Source: Clostridiaceae bacterium
GTDB taxonomy: Bacteria > Bacillota > Clostridia > Lachnospirales > Lachnospiraceae
Direction of reading: 5' to 3'
Assembly (NCBI GenBank): GCA_902362725.1
Contig: CABIXM010000007.1
Coordinates: 105,433-169,432 of the forward strand
Length of the DNA: 64,000 nucleotides
Shown here: positions 18,726 through 26,817 of the stretch, one piece after another
Layout of the letters: the number at the start of each line of letters is the position of its first letter
How positions within the stretch are numbered: position 1 is the stretch's first letter
Notes under the pieces: generated by a model
What the model was told of the DNA's origin: nothing
The model's input: the letters and a program-made list of their open reading frames with translations, nothing else
The model's database searches: none
Program-made: the position numbers and the translations under genes

Positions 18726-19274
18726 TTACTTTGCTTCGATTTCATTTTCCTGAACCCAATCGTCAAAAGCCGTCTCGCCGACGCCCAGATGATAGGTGTC
18801 CAGGTAGCTTCCGTCCTCGCCGTCTACCACATAGAAGACTCCGGGAACCGTATTGAATTCCGGGAACAGCTCCGCAATCCGCGCTCTGTTCTCTTCCTCA
18901 GACGTTTCCTCGTAGTCCAGGATAACCTGATACATGGTTACCGCATGGGTTTCGACGTAGTCCACAAGCATGCTGTGGAATTCCTGACAGTATGGGCACT
19001 CGATTGTCACAAAGGATACCAGAAAGGTCTCCCCTGCGTTCAGCTTCTCTTCCATTTCTGCCATAGAAATGCTGATAATCTGTCCTGATTGCGTGCTTTC
19101 CTCTGTCCCGATCTCTTCCCTTTCGGTACCGTTCTCACTATCCTCCCCTGTTTCCGTCTCAGAAACTGCTGTTTCGGCAGCCGTTTCTTCGCCGGTCTCC
19201 TGCTTTGCAGAACCGCAGGATGTCACGCCGCACATGGTCAGTATGACGCTTCCCAGTATCAGCACTTTTTTCAT
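18726..19274 (-). CDS. Thioredoxin-like lipoprotein
   Basis: 182 residues from ATG 19274 (MKKVLILGS). A lipoprotein signal ends in GVTSCGS. A Glu/Thr-rich linker follows, then a thioredoxin-like domain with FVTIECPYCQEF (CxxC redox pair) and YEETSEEENRARIAEL. It probably acts outside the membrane on disulfides or as a redox sensor; partners are unknown. Its stop is only 23 bases before the GH31 start, with no promoter or terminator between, so the two are probably co-transcribed. Confidence 0.8.
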   Translation of the reverse strand: MKKVLILGSVILTMCGVTSCGSAKQETGEETAAETAVSETETGEDSENGTEREEIGTEESTQSGQIISISMAEMEEKLNAGETFLVSFVTIECPYCQEFHSMLVDYVETHAVTMYQVILDYEETSEEENRARIAELFPEFNTVPGVFYVVDGEDGSYLDTYHLGVGETAFDDWVQENEIEAK

Positions 19275-19371
19275 TCCACTCACTCTTTTTTCGCCCTCCC
19301 TTCTCGGTTTTATCGTTGTTACCAATGCCGGAAAATCCTTTATCAATAACAATATATACATTCTATAAAAG

Positions 19372-19405
19372 AAAAAAAAAAAAAACAATTCCTCCGTCGA
19401 ATTGT
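19372..19405 (-). terminator. Intrinsic terminator with 14-base T-tract
   Basis: Read on the minus strand, a 7-pair stem (ACAATTC/GAATTGT, 19385-19405) leads straight into 14 T residues (19372-19385). It is the second of two terminators in the 327-base gap between the radical SAM gene and the thioredoxin-like gene. Apart from these two terminators and a presumed promoter below 19372, I see nothing in that gap. Confidence 0.75.
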
Positions 19406-19453
19406 ACAAAAGATTGAGCGTATAAGCCAACTCGAATCGTCGATTCAAAACAT

Positions 19454-19497
19454 AAAAAGGGGAACGGCCAGCAAAATTTGCAAACCGCTCCCTTTTT
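19454..19497. terminator. Bidirectional intrinsic terminator after the radical SAM gene
   Basis: AAAAAGGG (19454-19461) pairs with CCCTTTTT (19490-19497), extended by CGG/CCG inside. T-runs occur on both strands. It lies about 105 bases after the radical SAM stop. Confidence 0.65.
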
Positions 19498-19601
19498 GTT
19501 ACATTTATGTGCCCAAATTAACACTTTTTAGTGAATCTTTGTCACTTTTCGTTTATTTCTTTTGTTAAAAATCACATTCTGCCGGATTCTTTTGTTACAT
19601 T

Positions 19602-20510
19602 TTATACGGGCTTCTCCGGCAGGACGCCCTCGCAATCGAAAGCTGGAATGAAGCTTTCCTTCGCAGTTTCCCCCTCCTGGATGAAGGCATTTCCCACGCC
19701 CAGGGACAGGGTGTAATCGAGCAGCCGCCCGTATTCCCGCTTCGTCACGCGGCGGTTGATTTCCGGCCATCGCTCCAGACCGGGCAAGGGAGTATACTGG
19801 TTCATCAGGCTTAAGTACACTGTATCCCCATAGGCCTCGTAGACATATTGTACTACCCCTTTCGCGTTTTTCAAATGATTCGGCAAAAGAAGGTGACGAA
19901 CGATGACTCCCTTTTTCATCATGCCAGCTTCGTCGAATACCGGTTCTCCGATCTGGCGCACCATTTCCTGAAGAGCCGCCTTCGCCACCTCCGGGTAATC
20001 GGGCGCATGGGAATAGATTGCCGCTGCTTCCCTGTCCATGTATTTGAAGTCGGTCAGATAAATATCCACAATACCGTCCAGCATTTTCAGCGTACTGACT
20101 TTTTCGTAACCGCTGCAATTATATACAATTGGAAGCTTCAGGCCATTTTCCCGCGCCCGCTGCACGGAGCGGATGATCTGCGGCGTGTAATGGGTGGGCG
20201 TCACCAGATTGATATTGGCCGCGCCCTTGCCCGCAAGCTCCAGGAAAATCTCGGCCAGCCGCTCTTCGGTGATGTCGATTCCCCGCTCAGCCCCGGCAAT
20301 ATCCCGGTTCTGGCAGTAGATGCAGCGCAAAGGGCAGCCGCTGAAGAAGACCGCGCCGGATCCGGTGTCGCCGGAGATACAGGGCTCCTCCCACATATGC
20401 AGCGCCGCCCGGGCGCATTTGATGGTTTTTCCGGTCACGCCGCAAAAACCGCGCCGACCGTTTTCACGATCGGCGCGGCAGTCGCGGGGACATATTGTGC
20501 AGTTAGACAT
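19602..20510 (-). CDS. PflA-like radical SAM protein (COG1313/PflX type)
   Basis: 302 residues. The N-terminus carries a Cys cluster (CTICPRDCRADRENGRRGFCG). The radical SAM motif CPLRCIYC (CxxxCxxC) lies near residue 60, and later segments include INLVTPTHYTP and VYNCSGYEKV. This matches the pyruvate formate-lyase activating enzyme relatives grouped as COG1313, whose target is generally unknown. No glycyl-radical enzyme lies next to it. The start has only a weak ribosome binding site. Confidence 0.85.
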   Translation of the reverse strand: MSNCTICPRDCRADRENGRRGFCGVTGKTIKCARAALHMWEEPCISGDTGSGAVFFSGCPLRCIYCQNRDIAGAERGIDITEERLAEIFLELAGKGAANINLVTPTHYTPQIIRSVQRARENGLKLPIVYNCSGYEKVSTLKMLDGIVDIYLTDFKYMDREAAAIYSHAPDYPEVAKAALQEMVRQIGEPVFDEAGMMKKGVIVRHLLLPNHLKNAKGVVQYVYEAYGDTVYLSLMNQYTPLPGLERWPEINRRVTKREYGRLLDYTLSLGVGNAFIQEGETAKESFIPAFDCEGVLPEKPV

Positions 20511-20566
20511 ATTTACTCACTTTGTTCGCAGCGTGGCTGTGAACATTTTCCTTCCCCGTACTTATT

Positions 20567-21820
20567 TTATTTCTCCTCGGAAGTCTCTTCGTCTTCCACT
20601 ACTGTCTGTTTCACCCGTATCTCATCCACATGATGGTTTCCGACCTTCGTCACTTCGATTTCCAGGCCCTTATAGGTGAGCTGGTCACCCTGCTCCGGTA
20701 CCCGGCCAAACTGCTCCATAACCCAGCCGCTGACAGATACCATCTCAGACTCGTCATTCAGCTTAAAATACTCCGCGAATTCCTCAAAATCCATGGAAGC
20801 GTCGACCAGATAGGTATCCGGCGCAATCCGGCGCAGCAGCACCTCCGCCTCCTCATGCTCGTCCCAGATCTCGCCTACCAGCTCCTCCAGGATATCCTCC
20901 ATGGTGACAATGCCACAGGTTCCGCCGTATTCGTCCACGACCACCGCCACATGGGTCTTGGCCTTCTGCTGCTTCTTCAGAATCATCCGGATAGGCTCGC
21001 TCTCCAGAACATAGATAGCCGGGGAAATGATATCCTTCACTTCCTTTTCCGTAATTCCACGCCCCACATAGAAATCCTTCCGGTGGATGGTTCCCAGAAT
21101 ATCGTCGATGGTATCCCGGTAAATCAGCAGACGGGAGAACTTGGTCTCGGTGAACATCTCCGCAATTTCGTCCTTGGTGGCTGTGATCGGCAGAGCCGCC
21201 AGATCCGTCCGATGAATCAGAATATCCCGGGCTTCCTGATCGGAGAACTCGATGGCGTTCCGAAGAAGACCGCCCTCGTCCTCGTCAATGGTACCGTCCT
21301 CCTGAACCTCATTTACCAGGGTCAGAAGCTCCTCCTGGGACATCTTGGAGCTGGACTCCAGATGAAAGATCTTGGTCAGCAGCTTCTGCCAGCCCACAAA
21401 CAGAATGTTCAGCGGCAGGAAAATCCAGATCAGGAACTGCACGACAGGTGCCGATAACATGGCCAGCTGCTCCGGACAGTTATTGGCGATACTCTTCGGG
21501 GATATCTCGCCGAAAATCAGTACTACAATGGTCACCACAATGGTAGAAAGCGTCGCGCCCATATCGCCGAACTTCAGGGTGAACAGCACGGTTCCCACAG
21601 AGGCCATGGCAATATTTACGATGTTATTGCCTATCAGGATTGTGGAAATCAATCTGCTATACTGCTCGTCCAGCTTGCAAACCAGCGCCGCGTTTTTATT
21701 GCCCTTCTCTGCCAGCGTCTTCAGCTTCGTGGTGTTCATGGCCGAGAAGGCCGTCTCCGTAGCGGAAAAAAAGCTCGACAGTATCAGACAGACTACCATA
21801 ATGGTAAGGTATGTACCCAT
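20567..21820 (-). CDS. CNNM/CorC-family membrane protein (DUF21, CBS pair, CorC_HlyC)
   Basis: 417 residues from ATG 21820 (MGTYLTIMVV), with AAGGAG 14 bases upstream. The N-terminal DUF21 membrane domain has SSFFSATETAFSAMN and the helices typical of the family. Two CBS motifs follow (DIISPAIYVLESEPI; VVDEYGGTCGIVTMEDILEELVGEIWDE), then a C-terminal transporter-associated domain (GDQLTYKGLEIEV). Members are linked to magnesium or other divalent cation efflux; older databases call them hemolysins. It has its own strong promoter. Confidence 0.92.
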   Translation of the reverse strand: MGTYLTIMVVCLILSSFFSATETAFSAMNTTKLKTLAEKGNKNAALVCKLDEQYSRLISTILIGNNIVNIAMASVGTVLFTLKFGDMGATLSTIVVTIVVLIFGEISPKSIANNCPEQLAMLSAPVVQFLIWIFLPLNILFVGWQKLLTKIFHLESSSKMSQEELLTLVNEVQEDGTIDEDEGGLLRNAIEFSDQEARDILIHRTDLAALPITATKDEIAEMFTETKFSRLLIYRDTIDDILGTIHRKDFYVGRGITEKEVKDIISPAIYVLESEPIRMILKKQQKAKTHVAVVVDEYGGTCGIVTMEDILEELVGEIWDEHEEAEVLLRRIAPDTYLVDASMDFEEFAEYFKLNDESEMVSVSGWVMEQFGRVPEQGDQLTYKGLEIEVTKVGNHHVDEIRVKQTVVEDEETSEEK

Positions 21821-21884
21821 AATAAAATATAATTCTCCTTTTTTGTATACACTTCTAAAATACGCACGAGTGCTTAATGATAAT

Positions 21885-21913
21885 ATTATATGAAACCCTT
21901 TTGTTCTTGTCAA
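21885..21913 (-). promoter_or_regulatory. Consensus promoter of the CNNM/CorC gene
   Basis: TTGACA (21908-21913), a 17-base spacer and TATAAT (21885-21890) on the minus strand: a perfect match to the vegetative sigma consensus. A small repeat GCAC-GA-GTGC lies just downstream near the expected start point. Confidence 0.75.
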
Positions 21914-22069
21914 CCGGAACCAGCGGAAATGGAGGATTCTTTACAGATTCTTTATAATTGTATCTACTTTCTCTTCCTTCAGGCTGTGTTGTCTTCCGTC
22001 CATGACTTGACGAAACTCTGGAAATCCCGTATTCTAAAATCATCAAAATGTACTTTTCAGGAGGCTCTT

Positions 22070-22342
22070 ATGCAATTATCCACACCTGTTATCCTTTACC
22101 TGATCCTTGTCAACCTCATCGCCTTCGCCCTGATGGGCGTCGACAAATCACGGGCCCGCCGTCACAAATGGCGCATCCCCGAGAAAACCCTGTTCCTCTC
22201 CGCCCTCCTTGGCGGAAGCATCGGCTCCATCGTCGGCATGCAGATGTTCCGGCATAAGACGAAGCACTGGTATTTTGTGGTGGGGATGCCGTGCATCCTG
22301 ATCGCGGAGGGGCTGCTTGGGTACTTTATTCTGAATCGCTAA
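22070..22342 (+). CDS. DUF1294 family small membrane protein
   Basis: 90 residues from ATG 22070, with AGGAGG at ideal spacing. Helix (VILYLILVNLIAFALMGVDK), a basic loop (RARRHKWRIPEKTLF), a second helix with Gly (LLGGSIGSIVGMQMF), HKTKHWYF and a final helix are the family hallmarks. Function is unknown. It is one of only three plus-strand genes here and faces the AbiE pair. Confidence 0.85.
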   Translation: MQLSTPVILYLILVNLIAFALMGVDKSRARRHKWRIPEKTLFLSALLGGSIGSIVGMQMFRHKTKHWYFVVGMPCILIAEGLLGYFILNR

Positions 22343-22348
22343 GGTGCC

Positions 22349-22398
22349 TTTTGACATTGATATCAATATGGCGTTTCCTTTTGATATCAATGTCAAAA
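22349..22398. terminator. AT-rich 18-base perfect inverted repeat between convergent genes
   Basis: Arms 22349-22366 and 22381-22398 are exact reverse complements with a 14-base loop. Each arm itself contains the palindrome TTGATATCAA. It sits seven bases after the DUF1294 stop and 11 bases beyond the AbiE toxin stop, so a two-way terminator is the simplest reading. Confidence 0.55.
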
Positions 22399-22409
22399 AC
22401 TTTCTGTTT

Positions 22410-23055
22410 TTACATAATATCTGTCACTAATTTTTGCAAAGTATCGCAGGTATCCTCAAAAGAATTTTCTTTTGCATATTCGTATTGCCATCGATATCTT
22501 TCCCACTGATTTAAAAGTTGCGGACTTTTTCTTATCTCCTCTAAAATTTCTTTGTACTGTATCAAAATCATCTGACTTCCACGTTTATATGCCGTCCGTT
22601 CCAACGCCTGCCGTAAAATATCTTTTTTACATTCTGCTCCCCGTAAAGTATATAAAATATGTATATCGTAATAATCTCGTGGACGAGTATTGGCTACATT
22701 TCTTGACAAGACGGTTTCCAGCTTTTCCGCGAGTACTGTCTCCAGATTATAAGCCAGAATACTTAACGTTCGCTGCGCAAATCTCCTCGAATACCGAATA
22801 AATTTTTTCATGTGTCAGTGTAAAGCCTTTTATCGTTGTATCCAAGTCCATCGTCGCACGCGTATCAAGCCCTACAATTGCGGAAATCAGAAAACCTCCT
22901 TTTAAAATGAAATTATGCTTATAGGATGACAATGATATCCGTTCCAGTAAACGTTCCATCATATAATTTTGCATAACAAGCTGCGCGGAAATATTTTTCT
23001 CTGCTGCCTTCTTTTTTATAAATGCCTTCAACTGCATCGGATTCGTCGTTATCAT
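22410..23055 (-). pseudogene. abiEii: AbiEii-type nucleotidyltransferase toxin, broken by an internal deletion
   Basis: The N-terminal part reads from ATG 23055 (MITTNPMQLK) through LKGGFLISAIVGLDTRATMDLDTTI, the nucleotidyltransferase core, to KIYSVFEEICAANVKYSGL and a stop at 22747. The C-terminal part is in another frame: RTLSILAYNLETVLAEKLETVLSRNVANTRPRDYYDIHIL to the end at 22410. Normal members are ~280-300 residues, with 60-80 residues joining these parts; here the middle is missing and the frame is shifted. The ATG overlaps the antitoxin stop (ATGA) with GGAGG upstream, so the locus was a normal coupled pair. The toxin is probably inactive. Confidence 0.85.
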
Positions 23056-23645
23056 AACAGCACCTCCAGATATCGTAATACCCTGGGTTTTACCCGGAGC
23101 TGTTCCGCATATTGTAAAAGGCGATGAATATCTTTGGTTTTTGACGCTGCATAGCGTTTCATTGCCTCGCCTGCTGTCTGAATGTCTATGCCACTTCCGC
23201 GCATAATATCGCACAGTGTGCGTTCCAGATTATACACCCGGATCGGATTGCCCGATGGGGATTCGATTTCTGTCACTCCGAAGCCATAATTATCCACCAC
23301 CACACGCTTTACTGTCAGATTTTCTTCCTTTAAAGATGGTGCGTTATAACCTTTTGGAAATGTCATCGTGTATCTTGCAGGTGTTCGATCTGAATACCCT
23401 AACAGGTAAAGTGCCGTCCCATGAGAATAAATTCCACGTCCATACTTTCGCTGAAGCATATAAAAATCATCTTCCCATGCATCGTTTCGCATATACAAGC
23501 CCTTACCAAAACGATAGATCTCTCCACTCTCTACCAACGCCTGCAGTACGCTTCGATGCATTCCTGCCTCTGTTACTTGTGCCGCAGTAATAATGCCATT
23601 TGTAGACTTTTTCAACAGCTTCTCCATTTTTTCCCTGTCACTCAT
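23052..23645 (-). CDS. abiEi: AbiEi-type antitoxin / autoregulator
   Basis: 197 residues. The N-terminal helix-turn-helix region (NGIITAAQVTEAGMHRSVLQALVESGEIYRFGKGLYM) and C-terminal domain (YNLERTLCDIMRG, MKRYAASKTKDIHRLLQYAEQL) match the AbiEi antitoxins of type IV systems. Such proteins block the toxin's effect and repress their own operon by binding inverted repeats. An inverted repeat over the promoter lies directly upstream. The gene looks intact although its toxin partner is broken. Confidence 0.9.
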   Translation of the reverse strand: MSDREKMEKLLKKSTNGIITAAQVTEAGMHRSVLQALVESGEIYRFGKGLYMRNDAWEDDFYMLQRKYGRGIYSHGTALYLLGYSDRTPARYTMTFPKGYNAPSLKEENLTVKRVVVDNYGFGVTEIESPSGNPIRVYNLERTLCDIMRGSGIDIQTAGEAMKRYAASKTKDIHRLLQYAEQLRVKPRVLRYLEVLL

Positions 23646-23661
23646 GTTTCACCTCATTTCC

Positions 23662-23706
23662 GACAATCACACATTATATTTTATCTATATAATGTGTGAT
23701 TGTCAA
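23662..23706 (-). promoter_or_regulatory. AbiEi operator and overlapping promoter
   Basis: A perfect 17-base inverted repeat (GACAATCACACATTATA at 23662-23678, its complement at 23688-23704) has a 9-base centre. On the minus strand TTGACA (23701-23706) and TAAAAT 17 bases later form a promoter inside it. This is the arrangement expected for AbiEi autorepression. A degenerate second copy with the same GAC...CAC.TTAT pattern lies at 23715-23760. Confidence 0.7.
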
Positions 23707-23866
23707 TCATTGGCGTGACGTTAACACGTTATATTAATAATAAATAATGTGTTTTTGTCACTCTGTACTACAGTTACACTTCTTCGGAATCTCATCTCGA
23801 TCTGAGATGCATCTGAACTTTCTCTTTCGTAAGAATATAAAATAGACCTGCACTGCTCAAAAAGCA

Positions 23867-23906
23867 ATGCTGACAGGCACTGTCTCTCTTCGACACCTGT
23901 CAGCAT
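23867..23906 (-). terminator. Terminator of the Crp/Fnr gene
   Basis: An 11-pair perfect stem (ATGCTGACAGG / CCTGTCAGCAT) with an 18-base loop is followed on the minus strand by TTGCTTTTTG. It lies just after the regulator's stop codon and next to a 17-base sequence (23906-23922) that recurs beside the aspS terminator. Confidence 0.7.
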
Positions 23907-23932
23907 TATTTTACCAATTTATGGTTGATGCG

Positions 23933-24583
23933 TCAACCACTCCTGCCGATTTTCAGGCAGATATTCCGCCCGTCTTTTTTTAATACGCCCTCTTTCTCCA
24001 GGCTTTTCAGTTCCCGGGTCATGGCGCTCCGATCCACGCTCAGGTATCCGGCCAGATCCGTGTAGGACAGAGGGAGCCGGACGCTTGGGCTCTGCTGCTC
24101 CTCAGCGAGACTTTCCAGATAGGCCAGAAGCTTCTTCCGGGTAGTGGTTCTGGAGAGGACGTAGATCCGCTGCACCTGCTGCCGGGACTGCAGGGCAATC
24201 ATCTGGAGCAGGTTGCTGACCAGCTGGCTGTGGTGCCAGCAGGCGTTCTCGCAGCGCTTGATCACATGGGCGTAGTCGATGAACATGACCCGCGTCTCTT
24301 CCTCAGCCTGCACGTAATAATTCCGGGAATCTGCAGGAAGCAGAAAGGGCTCGCCGAACACCGCGTCCTTTTTCAGTTCGTCAATCATATACTGATTTCC
24401 CTCTTCATCGCAGTAATACAGGACGGCTCGGCCGGAAAGAATCAGGCCAATTTTATTCATGGTATTGGAATATGCAAATATGATTTCATGGTTATGGAAG
24501 CTTATCTCCCTGGCCTGGAAACAGACGCGCATTCTTTCCTGCTCTTCGGGTAAAATATCTGTAAATAATGTAACTTGTGACAT
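23933..24583 (-). CDS. Crp/Fnr-family transcriptional regulator
   Basis: 216 residues: an N-terminal cyclic-nucleotide-type sensor domain (FHNHEIIFAYSNTMNKIGLILSG, VFGEPFLLPADS), a long helix (LQSRQQVQRIYVL) and a C-terminal winged helix (LSYTDLAGYLSVDRSAMTRELKSLEKEG). There is no Fnr-type N-terminal Cys cluster. It is divergent from the flavodiiron gene, and a shared motif GTCAYAYAAAGTGAA stands near both. Control of the flavodiiron gene in response to oxygen, NO or redox state is a fair inference. Confidence 0.9.
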   Translation of the reverse strand: MSQVTLFTDILPEEQERMRVCFQAREISFHNHEIIFAYSNTMNKIGLILSGRAVLYYCDEEGNQYMIDELKKDAVFGEPFLLPADSRNYYVQAEEETRVMFIDYAHVIKRCENACWHHSQLVSNLLQMIALQSRQQVQRIYVLSRTTTRKKLLAYLESLAEEQQSPSVRLPLSYTDLAGYLSVDRSAMTRELKSLEKEGVLKKDGRNICLKIGRSG

Positions 24584-24623
24584 ACTGTCCTCTCCTTCTA
24601 TCTATGCCCTTTGGATACACTTG

Positions 24624-24754
24624 TTTCACTTTGTATGACATCTGGGAGTGTCTCGTAGCCTTCAGGATTGCCTTGGTCGTTCATCACTCCTACAGATATA
24701 TTTCTTTCCACACATTATATCATATTTTTTCTTAACAAATTCACTTTATGTGAC
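24624..24754. promoter_or_regulatory. Two matching candidate Crp/Fnr-type sites in the divergent region
   Basis: Read on the minus strand, TGTCATACAAAGTGAAA (24624-24640) and GTCACATAAAGTGAAT (24739-24754) share GTCAYAYAAAGTGAA; the second contains the dyad TCAC-N5-GTGA. One is near the regulator gene and the other ~90 bases before the flavodiiron start. I see no gene in the 259-base region. Confidence 0.45.
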
Positions 24755-24843
24755 TTTTGCAACAGATTTATTTTCCAGGCTCTGTTATTATTTTAACAAG
24801 CAAAGAACAGAAACACATCTACCGGAAACAGGAGGAACGAACT

Positions 24844-26634
24844 ATGAAAGTGACCGATACCATCAAATATGTAGGCGTAAACGACCACCAGGTGGATCTT
24901 TTCGAAGGCCAGTACAAGGTGCCAAACGGCATGTCCTATAATTCTTACGTAATCCTGGACGAGAAAATCGCGGTGATGGACACCGTGGACGCTAATTTCA
25001 CCCATCAGTGGCTCGACAATATCCAGCAGGTACTGGAGAACCGGAAGCCGGATTATCTGATCGTCCAGCACATGGAGCCGGACCACGCAGCCAATATTGC
25101 CAACTTTCTGAAGGTCTATCCCGACACCACCGTGGTGGCTACCGCGAAAGCATTTAACATGATCGACAACTTCTTCGAGCTGAAGTTAGAGGGACAGAAA
25201 ATCGAGATGGGCAATGGCGGCACCCTTTCCCTGGGCTATCATCAGCTGACCTTCGTGTTCGCGCCCATGGTACACTGGCCGGAGGTTATGGTGACCTATG
25301 ACAGCACCGAAAAAGTACTCTTCTCCGCTGACGGCTTCGGCAAATTCGGCGCTCTGGACGTGGATGAGCCCTGGGACGATGAGGCCAGAAGATACTTCAT
25401 CGGCATCGTCGGCAAATACGGCGTACAGGTGCAGAACCTTCTGAAGGTGGCAGCCACCCTGGATATCCAGACCATCTGTCCCTTACATGGCCCGGTTCTG
25501 AATGAAAATCTGGGACATTACATCGGCCTCTACGACACCTGGTCCTCCTACACCCCGGAGGAAGACGGCATCGTCATCGCCTACACTTCCGTGTACGGCC
25601 ATACGAAAGCAGCCGTTTCTCTGCTCGCTGATGAGCTTCGCAGCAAGGGCTGCCCGAAGGTCGTGGTCTACGATCTGGCCAGAGACGACATGTCCCAGGC
25701 CCTCAGCGACGCTTTCCGCTACTCCAAGCTGATCCTGGCCACCACCACCTATAACGCCAGCATCTATCCGTTCATGCACGATTATATTACACGCCTGGTG
25801 GAGCACAATTTCCAGAACCGTACCGTAGGTCTCATCGAAAATGGTACCTGGGCTCCGCTGGCTGCCAAAATCATGAAGGAAATGCTGGGCAAATGCAAGA
25901 AAATCAACTGGCTGAAGAACTCCGTCCATATCTGGTCCGCAGTCAAGGCGGAAAACCGCAGGCAGATTGAGGCCATGACCGACGAGCTCTGCAGGGAATA
26001 CATTGCCAAGGATAATTCCCTCGCCAATAAGAACGATATGTCCGCCCTCTTCCGCATCGGCTACGGCCTCTATGTGGTCACCTCCAACGACGGCAAGAAG
26101 GATAACGGCCTCATCGTCAATACGGTCACCCAGCTGACGGACAATCCCTTCCGCGTGGCTGTCAATATCAACAAAGCCAACTATTCACACCATGTGATTC
26201 AGCAGACCGGCGTTCTGAACGTCAACTGCCTGTCCGTGGACGCGCCCTTCTCCGTCTTCCAGCAATTCGGCTTCCAGTCCGGAAGAACCGCAGACAAATT
26301 CGCAGGCACCAAGGTCAACCGTTCCGGCAACGGCCTGGTGTTCCTGGATAACTATATCAACGCGTTCATGTCTCTAAAGGTGGAGCAGTATGTGGATCTG
26401 GGTACCCACGGCATGTTCATCTGCAGAGTGACCGAAGCTCGCGTCATCAATGACCGGGAGACCATGTCCTACACCTACTACCAGCAGAATGTCAAACCGA
26501 AGCCCGAGACCGAGGGCAAAAAAGGCTTCGTCTGCAAGATTTGCGGCTACATCTACGAGGGCGACGAGCTCCCCGAGGATATCATCTGCCCGCTGTGCAA
26601 GCATGGTGCTGTAGACTTTGAGCCGATACAGTAA
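24844..26634 (+). CDS. Flavodiiron protein fused to flavin reductase and rubredoxin domains
   Basis: 596 residues from ATG 24844 (GGAGG nine bases upstream). A metallo-beta-lactamase-like diiron domain has HMEPDHAAN (HxExDH ligands) and further ligands around CPLHGP. A flavodoxin domain follows (IAYTSVYGHTKAAV, ~265-400), then a flavin-reductase-like FMN domain (~410-555), then a rubredoxin with CKICGYIYEGD and CPLCKHG. Such proteins reduce O2 or NO in the cytoplasm of anaerobes. The rubredoxin and flavin domains would supply electrons within one chain. Confidence 0.93.
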   Translation: MKVTDTIKYVGVNDHQVDLFEGQYKVPNGMSYNSYVILDEKIAVMDTVDANFTHQWLDNIQQVLENRKPDYLIVQHMEPDHAANIANFLKVYPDTTVVATAKAFNMIDNFFELKLEGQKIEMGNGGTLSLGYHQLTFVFAPMVHWPEVMVTYDSTEKVLFSADGFGKFGALDVDEPWDDEARRYFIGIVGKYGVQVQNLLKVAATLDIQTICPLHGPVLNENLGHYIGLYDTWSSYTPEEDGIVIAYTSVYGHTKAAVSLLADELRSKGCPKVVVYDLARDDMSQALSDAFRYSKLILATTTYNASIYPFMHDYITRLVEHNFQNRTVGLIENGTWAPLAAKIMKEMLGKCKKINWLKNSVHIWSAVKAENRRQIEAMTDELCREYIAKDNSLANKNDMSALFRIGYGLYVVTSNDGKKDNGLIVNTVTQLTDNPFRVAVNINKANYSHHVIQQTGVLNVNCLSVDAPFSVFQQFGFQSGRTADKFAGTKVNRSGNGLVFLDNYINAFMSLKVEQYVDLGTHGMFICRVTEARVINDRETMSYTYYQQNVKPKPETEGKKGFVCKICGYIYEGDELPEDIICPLCKHGAVDFEPIQ

Positions 26635-26696
26635 GCAAAAATCAGCAACCCTCTACCGCTGCGCCGAGTGCGCATCTTTGCAAACTCTGCTTGCTT

Positions 26697-26737
26697 TTAT
26701 GGAATAGGGAATTCTATCGGAATTTCCTATTCCATAA
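26697..26737 (+). terminator. Terminator of the flavodiiron gene
   Basis: A 12-pair stem TTATGGAATAGG/CCTATTCCATAA with further pairing inside (AATT/AATT), 60 bases after the stop codon. The following bases are A-rich rather than T-rich, so efficiency on the plus strand is uncertain. Confidence 0.45.
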
Positions 26738-26740
26738 GAA

Positions 26741-26793
26741 AACAGGGCTGCCGCTCCATCATCCGGATATCCGGATTGGGCGGCAGCCCTGTT
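26741..26793 (-). terminator. Terminator of the SpaA-repeat adhesin gene
   Basis: 13-pair perfect arms (AACAGGGCTGCCG, 26741-26753; complement 26781-26793) enclose the palindrome ATCCGGATATCCGGAT. On the minus strand the stem runs into CCTGTTTTCTT. It follows the adhesin stop by about 25 bases. Confidence 0.7.
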
Positions 26794-26817
26794 CCAGCTT
26801 AAATGCAGGCCATCTGT

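Noticed and set aside
19372..19385. 14-base homopolymer considered as a phase-variation tract
   Set aside because: It directly follows a 7-pair stem and is the T-tract of an intrinsic terminator.
23721..23906. 61-codon minus-strand frame next to the AbiE operator
   Set aside because: It is made up largely of the Crp/Fnr terminator stem and the degenerate operator, and it has no ribosome binding site or family resemblance.
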